From Arthrobacter sp. CJ23 (lineage in GTDB: Bacteria > Actinomycetota > Actinomycetes > Actinomycetales > Micrococcaceae): a stretch of 64,000 nucleotides of DNA. Location of the stretch: positions 248,001 through 312,000 of the forward strand of contig NZ_CP102950.1 in assembly GCF_024741795.1 (NCBI RefSeq), written 5' to 3'. The translations under genes and the position numbers were made by a program. Below, one piece after another: positions 52,344 through 62,076 of this stretch. The notes under the pieces are model-generated. The model had not been told where the DNA came from and ran no database searches. It saw nothing but the letters and a program-made list of their open reading frames with translations. Position 1 is the stretch's first letter. Each line of letters starts with the position of its first letter.

Positions 52344-53657
52344 TCACATCGTTTCAGGGCCAGTGCGCGCCGCCCGGACCAGTTCCTCGTCGCGTGCGTC
52401 CGGGGAGGGGACATGCTGGTCCTTGCCAAGTATGGTGATGCCGGAATCGGTGACTTTGTAGCCGCGTCGGCGGTCGTGGTCCGGGTCCAGGCCGATGGTT
52501 GCGCCGGCCGGGACGTTGATGTTCTTGTCCAGGATCGCGCGCCTGATCACCGCTCCTTCGCCGATGATCACGTTGTCCATGAGCACCGAGTCCGTGACGT
52601 GTGCGCCGCTGGAGATGAACACGTCATCGGAGAGTATTGAGTTCTCGACGGTTCCGCCGGAGACCACCACACCGCTGGCGACGATGGAGTCAAGCGCGGT
52701 TCCGGCGGCGTTGCCCTTGCCGCGGACCATTTTTGCCGGGGGCGAGATGCTTTGCCGGGTGTAGATGGGCCAGTCGGAGTTGTACAGGTTGAACACGGGC
52801 ATGGGCGAGATCAGGTCGAGGTGGGCATCAAAGTAGGAGTCGATGGTGCCCACATCGCGCCAGTAGTTGCGGTCCCGGTCCGTGGCGCCGGGGACGTCAT
52901 TGGTGGAAAAGTCGTAGACAAAGGCTTCGCCCCGGCTCACGAAATACGGGACGATGTCCCCGCCCATGTCGTGTTGGGTGTCCTGGCGCAGGGAGTCGTG
53001 TTCCAGTGCGGCCACCAGGGCGTCGGCATCGAAGACGTAGTTTCCCATGGAGGCCAGGAACTGGGTGGGGTCAGCGGCAAGTCCGGGTGTTGAGTCCGGT
53101 TTTTCGATGAAGGCGGAAATCTTGTGGGCCGCGCCTGCAGCACGTTCGGGAGGTTCGACTTCGATCACACCGAATTGGCTGGCCATGGACAACGGCTGGC
53201 GTACCGCCGCAACGGTGGCCTTCGCCCCGGAATCGATGTGACTGCGCACCATCTGCTCAAAATCCATGCGGTAGACGTGATCCGCACCGACCACCACCAC
53301 AATGTCCGGCCGGGCATCGTGGATGAGGTTAAGGGACTGGTAGATCGCGTTGGCACTGCCCAGAAACCAGCTCTTGCTCACGCGCTGCTGGGCCGGCACC
53401 GAGGCGATGTAGTTGCCCAGTTGCGTGGACATCCGCCACGTTTCCGAGATGTGACGGTCCAGGCTGTGTGACTTGTACTGGGTCAAAACGACCACCTGCA
53501 AGTAGCCCGAGTTGATGAGATTGGACAAGGCAAAATCAATCAACCGGTAGCCGCCGGCAAAAGGGACCGCAGGTTTGGCACGATCCGCCGTGAGCGGCAT
53601 GAGCCGTTTGCCTTCACCGCCGGCGAGAACAATCGCCAGCACCTTCTTTACAGCCAT
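52344..53657 (-). CDS. glgC: Glucose-1-phosphate adenylyltransferase
   Basis: 437 residues. [25 protein letters not shown]-type loop ([10 protein letters not shown]), [15 protein letters not shown] and the C-terminal left-handed beta-helix ([20 protein letters not shown]). It makes ADP-glucose from ATP and glucose-1-phosphate for glycogen synthesis. The glycogen phosphorylase gene is next on the same strand, separated by a hairpin, so synthesis and breakdown genes are adjacent. Confidence 0.96.
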   Translation of the reverse strand: MAVKKVLAIVLAGGEGKRLMPLTADRAKPAVPFAGGYRLIDFALSNLINSGYLQVVVLTQYKSHSLDRHISETWRMSTQLGNYIASVPAQQRVSKSWFLGSANAIYQSLNLIHDARPDIVVVVGADHVYRMDFEQMVRSHIDSGAKATVAAVRQPLSMASQFGVIEVEPPERAAGAAHKISAFIEKPDSTPGLAADPTQFLASMGNYVFDADALVAALEHDSLRQDTQHDMGGDIVPYFVSRGEAFVYDFSTNDVPGATDRDRNYWRDVGTIDSYFDAHLDLISPMPVFNLYNSDWPIYTRQSISPPAKMVRGKGNAAGTALDSIVASGVVVSGGTVENSILSDDVFISSGAHVTDSVLMDNVIIGEGAVIRRAILDKNINVPAGATIGLDPDHDRRRGYKVTDSGITILGKDQHVPSPDARDEELVRAARTGPETM

Positions 53658-53730
53658 GGTGACTACCTCGCATTTGATGTTGGTGTTGAGCAGGCCAGGG
53701 CTGCGCGTGCGGCCTTGGCGGATGGTTGCA

Positions 53731-53767
53731 TGTCACCCCCGCGGCTTGAGTGCCTGCGGGGGTGACA
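53731..53767 (-). terminator. Terminator after glgP
   Basis: Perfect 12-bp arms (53731-53742 and 53756-53767) with a 13-base loop, starting 6 bases downstream of the glgP stop on the minus strand. Separates glgP from glgC, so glgC likely has its own promoter in the 53658-53730 stretch. Confidence 0.75.
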
Positions 53768-53773
53768 GCGTCT

Positions 53774-56383
53774 TTAGGCGTTGACGATCAGGCCGAGTTC
53801 GGCCTTGGATGCCAGGGCCGGGTGCTTGGGGAAGACCCGGACGGTGTAGCCGAAGGAGCCGGAGCGGTTGATGACCACGGAGCCGCTGAAGAGGTGGCGG
53901 CCGTTGCCGAGGTTTTCCAGGGCGCCGAGCTCGGCGACGGTGACGTCGTCGAGTTCGTCGGATTCCTCGGCGCGGCCGTAGGCGACCTCCACGGAGACGT
54001 CGTCCGGGGTGAGGCCGTGCAGGGCCACGTAGGCGTTGACGTGCAGGGTGTCGCCGATCTGGGGTTCCTCGGAGACGCCCACGGAGTCGACGTGTTCCAC
54101 CACGATCTGCGGCCAGGCGGCGCGGACCTTGGAGGTCCAGGCGGCGAGTCCCTTGGCTTCCTTGAAGGAGGCCGTTCCCGCCTGCCTGCCCGCAACGGCG
54201 GCCGGGCGGTACAGGGTGTTCACGTAGTCCTGCAGCATGCGTTCGGCGGAGACGGCCGGGCCCAGGTGCGCGAGGGTGTGCTTGATCATGGAGACCCAGT
54301 GCGTCGGCACGCCCGCTGCCGGTGCCTGCGAGGGGCCGGCCGCGCCGGCGCCGTCGGAGACCGTGAGGCCGTAGAAGCGCGGGGCGACCTGGGTTTCGAG
54401 GAGTTCGTAGAGGGCGGCGGCCTCGATGTTGTCCCGTTCCTCGGGGGAGGCGCCGTTGTTGGCGGTCGGGATCGCCCAGCCGTTTTCGCCGTCGTACATT
54501 TCGTCCCACCAGCCGTCCAGCACGGAGAGGTTGAGGGAGCCGTTGATGGCGGCCTTCATGCCGGAGGTCCCGCAGGCCTCCAGCGGCCGGAGGGGGTTGT
54601 TCAGCCACACGTCGCAGCCGGGGAAGAGGGTCCGTGCCATGGCGATGTCGTAGTTGGGCAGGAACACGATCCGGTGCCGGACGGCGGGGTCGTCGGTGAA
54701 GCGGACCAGGTCCTGGATCATTTTCTTGCCGGCGTCGTCGGCCGGGTGGGACTTGCCGGCGATGACGAGCTGGATGGGGTGCTTGGGGTCCAGGAGCAGG
54801 GCCTTGAGGCGTTTGGGGTCCCGCAGCATCAGGGTGAGGCGCTTGTAGGTGGGCACGCGGCGGGCGAAGCCGATGGTGAGCACGTCCGGGTCCAGGACGG
54901 TGTCGGTCCAGCCCAGTTCGGCGTCGGCGGCGCCGCGTTTCTTCCACGCGGCCCGCAGGCGGCGGCGCACGTCCTCCACCAGGGCAGCCCGGAGCTGCCG
55001 GCGCAGGCCCCAGAGCTCCGTATCATCCACGTCGTAGATCTTGTCCCAACCGGTGGCGTCCACATCGCTGGTACCAAAGTACTTTGCCGCCAGCTCGCTC
55101 ATCTTCGGGTCCACCCAGGTGGGCACGTGCACGCCGTTGGTCACGGAGGTGATGGGGATTTCGGAGTGGTCGAATCCGGGCCACAGGCCGGCGAACATTT
55201 CCCGGGAGACCACGCCGTGGAGTTTGGCCACGCCGTTGGCGCGCTGGGCGAGGCGGAGCCCCATGACGGCCATGTTGAACACGGCGGGGTTGCCGCCGTC
55301 GTAGTTCTCGCGTCCCAGGTCCAGGATCTTCTCGGCGGGCACGGCCGGTGCCAGGCCGGCGTCGAAGAAGTGCCTGATCTGCACGGTCTCGAAGCGGTCG
55401 ATGCCGGCCGGGACCGGGGTGTGGGTGGTGAACACCGTGGAGGCGCGGCCGGCGGCCAGGGCCTCGTCCCAGGTGAGCGGTTCGCTGGGATCGGACATGG
55501 CTTCCTGGATGCGTTCGATGCCCAGGAAGCCCGCGTGGCCTTCGTTGGTGTGGAAGACCTCGGGGGCGGGGGTGCCGGTGAGCTGCTGGTAGACGCGCAG
55601 CGCCTTGACCCCGCCCATGCCCAGCAGCAGTTCCTGCTGCAGGCGGTGGTCCCCGCCGCCGCCGTAGAGGCGGTCGGTGATGCCGCGGGCGGCGTCGTCG
55701 TTGGCCGGCACGTTGGAGTCGAGCAGCAGCAGCGGCACACGCCCGACGTCGGCACGCCAGATGTGCGCGCGCAGGGTCCGGCCGTTGGGCAGCGGGAGCG
55801 TGATCAGGACCGGGGTCCCGTCTTCCCCGCGCAGCAGCGTCAGGGGCAGGCCGTCCGGGTCCAGGACCGGGTACGTCTCCTGCTGCCAGGCGTCGCGGGA
55901 GAGCGACTGCTTGAAGTAGCCGGCCTGGTACAGCAGCCCGACGCCGATCAGCGGCACGCCCAGGTCAGAGGCCGCCTTGAGGTGGTCGCCGGCCAGGATG
56001 CCGAGGCCGCCGGAGTACTGGGGCAGGACCTCGGTGATGCCGAACTCGGGCGAGAAGTACGCGATGCAGGCCGGGGCGTCCTCGCCCAGGCCCTGGTACC
56101 AGCGCGGCTCGCTGAGGTACCGGTCCAGCTCGGCCGCGGCAGACTGGATGCGTTCCACCACTGCGCCGTCGGCGGCCAGTTCCTGCAGCTTCTCCCGGCT
56201 GACCAGACCAAGGAAGGCCATCGGGTCATGCCTGCTCTGTTCCCATGCCACGGGGTCCAACGCGGCAAACAATTCGCGTGTCGGCAGATGCCAGGACCAG
56301 CGCAGGTTCTTTGCGAGCCGTGCCAGGGGCCGGATCGACTCGGGGAGGACGGTACGGACTGTAAACCTTCGAATCGCCTTCAC
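53774..56383 (-). CDS. glgP: Alpha-glucan (glycogen/maltodextrin) phosphorylase
   Basis: 869 residues of the actinobacterial GlgP type (GT35). ACIAYFSPEFGITEVLPQYSGG near the start, FHTNEGHAGFLGIERI, HGVVSREMF, FARRVPTYKRLTLML, and the PLP region ACGTSGMKAAINGSLNLS with the Lys of GMKA. It phosphorolyses alpha-1,4-glucans to glucose-1-phosphate. GTG start overlaps the stop of a 44-aa ORF upstream. Confidence 0.94.
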   Translation of the reverse strand: MKAIRRFTVRTVLPESIRPLARLAKNLRWSWHLPTRELFAALDPVAWEQSRHDPMAFLGLVSREKLQELAADGAVVERIQSAAAELDRYLSEPRWYQGLGEDAPACIAYFSPEFGITEVLPQYSGGLGILAGDHLKAASDLGVPLIGVGLLYQAGYFKQSLSRDAWQQETYPVLDPDGLPLTLLRGEDGTPVLITLPLPNGRTLRAHIWRADVGRVPLLLLDSNVPANDDAARGITDRLYGGGGDHRLQQELLLGMGGVKALRVYQQLTGTPAPEVFHTNEGHAGFLGIERIQEAMSDPSEPLTWDEALAAGRASTVFTTHTPVPAGIDRFETVQIRHFFDAGLAPAVPAEKILDLGRENYDGGNPAVFNMAVMGLRLAQRANGVAKLHGVVSREMFAGLWPGFDHSEIPITSVTNGVHVPTWVDPKMSELAAKYFGTSDVDATGWDKIYDVDDTELWGLRRQLRAALVEDVRRRLRAAWKKRGAADAELGWTDTVLDPDVLTIGFARRVPTYKRLTLMLRDPKRLKALLLDPKHPIQLVIAGKSHPADDAGKKMIQDLVRFTDDPAVRHRIVFLPNYDIAMARTLFPGCDVWLNNPLRPLEACGTSGMKAAINGSLNLSVLDGWWDEMYDGENGWAIPTANNGASPEERDNIEAAALYELLETQVAPRFYGLTVSDGAGAAGPSQAPAAGVPTHWVSMIKHTLAHLGPAVSAERMLQDYVNTLYRPAAVAGRQAGTASFKEAKGLAAWTSKVRAAWPQIVVEHVDSVGVSEEPQIGDTLHVNAYVALHGLTPDDVSVEVAYGRAEESDELDDVTVAELGALENLGNGRHLFSGSVVINRSGSFGYTVRVFPKHPALASKAELGLIVNA

Positions 56384-56514
56384 TTGATGTCTCCTGCGTC
56401 CACGCTGTTCAGCGGTGAGCTTGTCCCGGCAACGCCGCTGGATAGCGGTTCTTCCCAGCCTGCCGGCGCGATCCTGTGCTGTCGGCGCATGGCCGGTGCG
56501 GTCATGGTTTCCAT
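56380..56514 (-). CDS. Candidate small ORF (44 aa) coupled to glgP
   Basis: ATG 56514 is preceded by GGAGG at 7 bases, and its stop overlaps the glgP GTG as GTGA, the same coupling seen in real operon pairs here. Product: METMTAPAMRRQHRIAPAGW then EEPLSSGVAGTSSPLNSV and DAGDIK; no membrane segment, no known family. It could be a leader peptide controlling glgP translation, or a small glycogen-associated protein. Confidence 0.45.
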   Translation of the reverse strand: METMTAPAMRRQHRIAPAGWEEPLSSGVAGTSSPLNSVDAGDIK

Positions 56515-57152
56515 GCTGTGTACCTCCGGGAGGTTGTCGTGTTCATTGATGGGACGTGGGAGCAGCCGTTGGGCAGGGGGCGGCACGTGTGTCTGCCGCA
56601 GGACCGCCGGATGCCGGTAAGGGGGTGTGCCGGGATGGTGCCCGGCCAGGCCGGGCGGAGTTCTAGCCGCAGCCGGGTGTTGTTCGTTGCCGGGAGGTCT
56701 CAGCCGCCGGACGAAGTTGCCGGGGGCTCGCTGCCCATGACCGGCCCCGGGCCGATGCTGCCCCGGGATTTGCGAAGGCGGGCAGTCGCAGCATGTCGAT
56801 GCTGGAAGGTTGGCGTCGATCCCGGATTCCGGGAGGGCGTCCTGTCGCCTGCCGGCGCGGCCCTGCCGGTCACGGTCGCAGTCTGCTGGGGCAATGCCCC
56901 TGATGGGAAACGAATGATTCCAAACACGTCTTGCTTCCTTAGCCTCTGGCAAAAGCGGATCGGAGACCGTCCACCGCGGTTGTACCAGGAGGAAGTTCAT
57001 CGCTGCATCGTCGACGCGCCTTGTCGACGCGGTTCGATACCTGTGACAGTAGAGCCCGGCAGGTGACTGTGTCAAATATCACATTCCATGGGTGGAGTGT
57101 GTCCGGGAAGGCCTGCGCAGCGGCCGCCGCCCGCCGTGGCCGGTGAGGGGAT
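56515..57152. other. Long non-coding gap upstream of glgP
   Basis: 638 bases between the small ORF and the LacI gene. Long open frames exist on both strands but have low-complexity, Pro/Arg-rich products without family motifs, so I call no gene. The only site noted is a CRP-like palindrome at 57068-57083. A long leader or a regulatory RNA is possible. Confidence 0.5.
57068..57083. promoter_or_regulatory. CRP/GlxR-like palindrome upstream of glgP
   Basis: TGTGTCAAATATCACA, TGTGT-N6-TCACA form with one mismatch to TGTGA-N6-TCACA, identical in half-sites to 11117-11132 upstream of the amylase. Lies in the gap between the LacI gene and glgP. Confidence 0.5.
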
Positions 57153-58178
57153 CTACGGCTGGTTTGTACGAGCCGCCGCGGTACTGCTGCGCACTGCCAG
57201 CACGGGTTCGGCCAGCGCCTGCAGGACCGCGGCATCCTCACCCCTGAGCCGCCTGGACAGGAAATGCGCTGCCTGGCGTCCCATTGCCCGAGGATCGGCG
57301 GAGACCGTCGTCAGGGCAGGCATGGTGCGCTCTGCCGCGCCTTCGCTCGTGTTGATGGCCACGACGGAAAGGTCCCGCGGGACAAGCCAGCCGTGATTGC
57401 TCGCCGCCCCCAGTAGACCGATCGTGGCGGCCTCATTGATCGCGACGAGCCCCGTTGTTTGCGGAGCCGTCGCCAGGATCTGCTCGAAAACCTCGCGCCC
57501 GCCAGCGAGCGTGCTGACTGCCGGAAACAAACGCACGCCGATGCGATGCCGGGACGCCGACGCCGCAACAGCATCCCAGGACCGGACCATGGGGCCGTAC
57601 CCGGCCTCCAGAGACTCCTGTGAATGCGTCACGAGGCCGATTTCCGTGTGGCCCAAGGCTGCCAGATGCGCCACGGCAAGCTCTCCCATGGCCTCGAAGT
57701 CTGCGTCCACAAATGTAAGACCCTCGGCATTCTTTGGCCGTCCGATCATCGTGAACGGAACACCCGTCTGCACCAAGGCGGGAATCCGCTTGTCGACTGA
57801 CCTGATTTCCATCAGGATGACGCCGTCCACAAGGCCCTGGGCTACCACCCGCTGGACCTCATCGACGTCCTCGGCATCGATCGGCCACAGCAGAAGATGG
57901 TACCCATCGGCACGCGCCTGCTCTGCTGCGCCCTGCACATACTCAAACTCCGTAGTGTTCATGCCCTGTTCGCCCACCGGGAATATCAACGAGACGATGC
58001 CGGTCCGCTTTCCGGCCAGGCCTTGCGCCAGGAGATTCGGGGTGTAGCCCAGGTCTGCCATGGCGCGCAGGATGCGCTCTCGCGTCGCCGGGGAGATGGG
58101 CCGGGCCCCGCTGAGGGCATAGGACACGGTGCTCCTGGACACGCCAGCGATCCGTGCAACATCGGCCATAGTCGCCAA
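57153..58178 (-). CDS. LacI-family transcriptional regulator
   Basis: 341 residues. N-terminal HTH MADVARIAGVSRSTVSYALSG with hinge LAQGLAGKRTG; periplasmic-binding-protein-like ligand domain follows (FTMIGRPKNAEGLTFVDADF, LTTVSADPRAMG). Next to glgP/glgC, it may respond to a sugar and control glycogen or maltodextrin genes; the AAACGCTTGC sites upstream of the amylase are of the kind such proteins bind, but no link is shown. The 58179-58307 gap shows nothing else. Confidence 0.9.
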   Translation of the reverse strand: MATMADVARIAGVSRSTVSYALSGARPISPATRERILRAMADLGYTPNLLAQGLAGKRTGIVSLIFPVGEQGMNTTEFEYVQGAAEQARADGYHLLLWPIDAEDVDEVQRVVAQGLVDGVILMEIRSVDKRIPALVQTGVPFTMIGRPKNAEGLTFVDADFEAMGELAVAHLAALGHTEIGLVTHSQESLEAGYGPMVRSWDAVAASASRHRIGVRLFPAVSTLAGGREVFEQILATAPQTTGLVAINEAATIGLLGAASNHGWLVPRDLSVVAINTSEGAAERTMPALTTVSADPRAMGRQAAHFLSRRLRGEDAAVLQALAEPVLAVRSSTAAARTNQP

Positions 58179-58307
58179 GAATTGATCCCCTCACAGTCGG
58201 TGGCCCATCAGCGCCTACGTCAAACCCAGCCCACTGTTGCACATAGTCAACCACTGCGCGAGCCGCCGTCCCTGGACGGACAGCGTGTGCAGATGGTTTC
58301 CGGGTCG

Positions 58308-59156
58308 CTACGCCAGCCGGGTGATGGCAACCGTGACGGTGGGCGCCGCACCTCCGCCGCCGGAGAGGATGCCGCGCAAGGGCGAGACGTCGCGGTAGTC
58401 CCGGCCGATGGCCACGGTGACGTGGAGATCGCTGGCCGGCTTGTGGTTGGTGGGGTCCCAGCTGCGCCATTGCCCGTCCCACCACTCCAGCCAGGCGTGG
58501 GACTGGCCGGCCACGGTCTCACCGAGCGGGGTCTGGGGCCGCGGGTGGATGTAGCCGGAAACGTAGCGGGCCGGGATGCCGATGCTGCGCAGGGCGCCGA
58601 TGCCAAGGTGCGCGAGGTCCTGGCAGACGCCCTTGCGCTGACGCCAGGCCTGCTCGGCGTTGGTGGTGACGCCCGTGACGCCCTTCACATAGTCCATTTC
58701 CCCGCGCATCCACGCCATGACGGCCGGGGCGGCCTCTGCGGGGGCCAGCCCCTCGGTGGCCTGCACGACGGCGGCACGCACCTCGCCGCCGATGTCCGTC
58801 AGCCGTGTGGCAGCGAGCCATTCACTGTGGGCGTCGGTGACCGTGCCCGAGCGCATCACGTCCCAGTCAACGGCGGCGGCCTCCGGCGCGAGCCGGGCCC
58901 GGTCCACTTCAACGGTGGTGGTGGCTGTGACCTTCATGTTCTCGTGCCGGTTCTGCAGGTCGAAGGTGGTCACCCGGGAGCCCCAGTAGTCGCTATAGTT
59001 TCCGACGGCGGCCGACGACGGCGACACCTTCACGGAGCTCTCCAGCACCATCTGCCCGTCGTCGCTCAGCGGCGTGAGCCGGGCTTCGTTGTAGGACCGT
59101 GCCACGGCGGCCTTGTAGCTGTAACTGGTGGTGTGCACGATGCTCAGCCGGGTCAT
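58308..59156 (-). CDS. Transglutaminase-like protein of ATP-grasp/alpha-E operon
   Basis: 282 residues from ATG 59156, overlapping the alpha-E stop (ATGA). The N-terminal domain (RLSIVHTTSYSYKAAVARSYNEARL) is the transglut_N beta-sandwich; the catalytic triad is Cys in KGVCQDLAHL, His in GQSHAWLEWW and Asp in WDPTN. Likely a cysteine peptidase or amidase acting on products of the neighbouring ATP-grasp enzyme; this is the family's usual neighbourhood, and the substrate is not established. Confidence 0.9.
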   Translation of the reverse strand: MTRLSIVHTTSYSYKAAVARSYNEARLTPLSDDGQMVLESSVKVSPSSAAVGNYSDYWGSRVTTFDLQNRHENMKVTATTTVEVDRARLAPEAAAVDWDVMRSGTVTDAHSEWLAATRLTDIGGEVRAAVVQATEGLAPAEAAPAVMAWMRGEMDYVKGVTGVTTNAEQAWRQRKGVCQDLAHLGIGALRSIGIPARYVSGYIHPRPQTPLGETVAGQSHAWLEWWDGQWRSWDPTNHKPASDLHVTVAIGRDYRDVSPLRGILSGGGGAAPTVTVAITRLA

Positions 59157-60079
59157 GAGACCTCCCCTATCCATTCGAGTTGCTTGGCCTGGTTGAAGTA
59201 CTTACAGGAGATGGCTTCCGAGGCCTGGGCCACTGCTTTCTGGACCCGGTCCATGTGTTCCGGGAGTTCATCGAGCAGGTTGTCGGTGCGGTGGAATTCC
59301 AGGAAGGTCCGGGCCTGGCCCACGATGCGCCGTGCGTCGTCGATGAAGCCGACCCGTTGGGAGGACGGGTCCAGCTTGGCCAGGCATTCCTCGGCGTCGC
59401 GCAGGGCATAGACGATCGAGCGCGGGAACAAACGGTCCAGCAGCAGGAATTCGGCGGCGTTCTGGTCCCCCGAAGACCCGCCCCTGTTGCGCAGGAAAGA
59501 TTCGTAGGCGCCCGCGCAGCGGAGCATGTGCACCCATGAGATGCCGCCGCTGAGTAGGTCGCGGGTGGACAGCATGCGCGCTGTCATGTCCGCGCGTTCC
59601 AGGGAACGGCCCAGGACCAGGAAGAGCCAGCTTTCGTCGTGGCTGACCGTGGAGTCGGCGAGGCCGGTGACCATCGCCGAACGCTCAAGGACCCAGTGGC
59701 AGAAACCATAGGTGCCCACCATGTCCCTGCGGTGCTTGTTGATGCCGTAGTACGTGGTGTTCAGGCCCTCCCACAGGGACGATGACACAGTCTCCCGCGC
59801 GCGCCGGGCATTTTCGCGGGCTGCCGAAAGGGAACCGGCAATGGAGGCCGGGCTGCGTCTGTCGTAGGCGAGTGTCTTCAACAGCATGTCCCGGCTGACC
59901 GGAGCATCGCCCGCGGGGGCACCCATCAGGGCGAGAAGGTCACGGGAAATCCGCTCCTGCTGGAGCTCCGGCAGGTTGTTGAGGCGTTCGAGGTGGACGT
60001 CCAGGATCCGGGCGGTGCCGTCCGCGCGTTCGACGTAGCGTCCGATCCAGAAAAGTGATTCAGCGATCCGGCTAAGCAT
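59153..60079 (-). CDS. Alpha-E domain protein
   Basis: 308 residues, all-helical. MLSRIAESLFWIGRYVERADGTAR at the start and GRSLERADMTARML later are the conserved alpha-E motifs, with internal repeat symmetry. Always found with circularly permuted ATP-grasp proteins and transglutaminases. Function unknown; probably a partner of the ATP-grasp enzyme. ATG 60079 starts 54 bases after the ATP-grasp stop. Confidence 0.92.
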   Translation of the reverse strand: MLSRIAESLFWIGRYVERADGTARILDVHLERLNNLPELQQERISRDLLALMGAPAGDAPVSRDMLLKTLAYDRRSPASIAGSLSAARENARRARETVSSSLWEGLNTTYYGINKHRRDMVGTYGFCHWVLERSAMVTGLADSTVSHDESWLFLVLGRSLERADMTARMLSTRDLLSGGISWVHMLRCAGAYESFLRNRGGSSGDQNAAEFLLLDRLFPRSIVYALRDAEECLAKLDPSSQRVGFIDDARRIVGQARTFLEFHRTDNLLDELPEHMDRVQKAVAQASEAISCKYFNQAKQLEWIGEVS

Positions 60080-60132
60080 GGTCTTCTACCTTCGGTGGGA
60101 CGGGGCGGAGGATGGCGGGGGCGGGGCGGGGG

Positions 60133-61680
60133 TCACTGTTCGGCCCCATCCTGCCAGCTGCTTTCAACAGGCCAGACAGAGATCGGCTCCCGGGGGGTGA
60201 CGGACTCCCGGGGTGGGACATGGACCGGGATCTGCGGTGTCCCGCCCAGGACCCAGGTGTCCTTGGAGCCGCCGCCCTGGGAGGAGTTCACGATCAGCGA
60301 GCCCTCCTTCAGGGCCACCCGGGTCAGTCCGCCGGGCAGCACCCAGACGTCCTCGCCGTCGTTGACCGCGAACGGCCGCAGGTCCACGTGCCGCGGGCCG
60401 AAACGGTCCCCGGACAGCGTGGGCACCGTGGACAGCTGCAGCACCGGCTGCGCGATCCAGCCGCGCGGATCGGCGAGCACCCGCTTGCGCAGGGCCTCGA
60501 GCTCCTCCCTGGACGCGTCCGGGCCGATCACCAGGCCCTTGCCGCCGGAGCCGTCCACGGGCTTGACCACGAGCTCGTCCAGGCGGTCCAGCACGTGCTC
60601 CCGGGCGTCCTTTTCCTCGAGCCGGTACGTGTCCACGTTGGCGATCACCGGCTCCTCGTGCAGGTAGTACCGGATCAGGTCCGGCACATAGGAATAGACG
60701 AGCTTGTCATCGGCCACCCCGTTGCCCACCGCGTTGGCGATGGTGACCCCGCCGGCCCGGGCGGCGTTGACCAGCCCCGGGCAGCCCAGCATCGAATCGG
60801 AACGGAACTGCAGCGGATCCAGGAAATCGTCGTCGATGCGCTTGTAGATCACATCCACGCGCTGCTCCCCCGCCGTGGTGCGCATGTAGACGCGGTTCCC
60901 GCGGCAGATCAGGTCCCTCCCCTCCACCAGCTCCACGCCCATGAGCCCGGCCAGCAGGGTGTGCTCGAAATACGCGCTGTTGAACACCCCCGGGGTCAGG
61001 ACCACCACCGTGGGGTCATCGACCCCGGACGGCGCGGTCTTGCGCAGCGCGGACAGCAGCCGGCGCGGGTACTCCTCCACGGGCCGGATGTGCTGCTGGC
61101 CGAAGGCCTCCGGCAGGCCCTTGGCCATCGCCTGGCGGTTCTCCAGCACGTAGCTGACCCCGGAAGGGACCCGGACGTTGTCCTCCAGGACCCGGAACGT
61201 GCCGGCCGCGTCACGGACCACGTCGATGCCGGACACATGCACCCGGACCCCGCCGGCCGGCTCGAAGCCGTGCACGGCACGGTGGAAGTGGGCGCTGGTG
61301 GTCACCAGCTGCCGGGGAATCACCCCGTCCGAGACCACCGACATGCGCCCGTACACATCGTTCAGGAACGCCTCGAGCGCCTGCACCCGCTGGGCCACGC
61401 CGCGCTCCAGGACATCCCACTCATCGGCCGGGATCACCCGCGGCACGATGTCCAGCGGGAACGGCCGCTCCTCCCCCGCATAGTCGAAGGTCACGCCACG
61501 GTCCAGGAACGTCCGCGCCATCGAATCAGCACGGGCGGTGACATCCGCCAGGGTGAGGCTCCCGAGTGCTCCGGCGACGTCCGAATAGGAACGACGGGCC
61601 AACATGTTCGCCCCAAACATCTCGTCATACGCGCCACTGCGTCCGAGGCTTGTTCCATAGTCTTCAAACAGGTCTGACAT
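60133..61680 (-). CDS. Circularly permuted ATP-grasp protein (type 2)
   Basis: 515 residues from ATG 61680 with AAAGG upstream; a GTG three codons earlier is possible. N-terminal CP-ATP-grasp domain (FYDRGVTFDYAGEERPF-type, here LDRGVTFDYAGEERPFPLDIV), VSGIDVVRDAAGTFRVLEDN, and a C-terminal block (GGKGLVIGP, HVDLRPFAVNDGE, WVLPGGLTRVAL). Expected to form an amide/peptide bond with ATP. First of three genes (with alpha-E and transglutaminase) on the minus strand. Confidence 0.92.
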   Translation of the reverse strand: MSDLFEDYGTSLGRSGAYDEMFGANMLARRSYSDVAGALGSLTLADVTARADSMARTFLDRGVTFDYAGEERPFPLDIVPRVIPADEWDVLERGVAQRVQALEAFLNDVYGRMSVVSDGVIPRQLVTTSAHFHRAVHGFEPAGGVRVHVSGIDVVRDAAGTFRVLEDNVRVPSGVSYVLENRQAMAKGLPEAFGQQHIRPVEEYPRRLLSALRKTAPSGVDDPTVVVLTPGVFNSAYFEHTLLAGLMGVELVEGRDLICRGNRVYMRTTAGEQRVDVIYKRIDDDFLDPLQFRSDSMLGCPGLVNAARAGGVTIANAVGNGVADDKLVYSYVPDLIRYYLHEEPVIANVDTYRLEEKDAREHVLDRLDELVVKPVDGSGGKGLVIGPDASREELEALRKRVLADPRGWIAQPVLQLSTVPTLSGDRFGPRHVDLRPFAVNDGEDVWVLPGGLTRVALKEGSLIVNSSQGGGSKDTWVLGGTPQIPVHVPPRESVTPREPISVWPVESSWQDGAEQ

Positions 61681-61734
61681 TCCCCTCACCTTTCAAACGA
61701 GTGGAATGAGTACATCCCACGCGTATTGCGAACG

Positions 61735-61753
61735 TGTTTCGCTTCACGAAACA
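61735..61753. promoter_or_regulatory. Inverted repeat upstream of ATP-grasp operon
   Basis: TGTTTCG and CGAAACA arms (61735-61741, 61747-61753), perfect 7 bp around CTTCA, about 55 bases upstream of the ATP-grasp start. A candidate operator; no regulator is proposed. The rest of 61681-62076 shows no supported gene. Confidence 0.4.
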
Positions 61754-62076
61754 TATTTTGATTGACGACAAAGACGGTTCAGCACTGCACGCAAGCTGGC
61801 AAGGAATCCCTTGCCAGGAATCTTCCCCGCGCCCAATGAAAGTTCCCGGACGGGAGTTCCTCTTCCTTCCGGTGAATATGCCGCGAGGTCATGGTGCTGT
61901 CCGACAGGAGGACAAGCAGCCGCCGGACAGCGCCAGCTCAAGGATCAGAGGCCGCCACGGGCCGGAAACCACACCTTTGTAACTTAACGCCAACGAAATG
62001 AACAGGAAATTCGCCTATTGTTCAACGCCGTCCTGGGGCGGGCCCCGAGGCGGCGGCTGTCTGGCAGGATCGAGGG

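Noticed and set aside
53750..56620. 956-codon plus-strand frame over glgP
   Set aside because: Antisense shadow of glgP; low-complexity product.
56476..57066. 196-codon plus-strand frame in the glgP upstream gap
   Set aside because: No motif, poor composition, and antisense to a better supported coupled small ORF.
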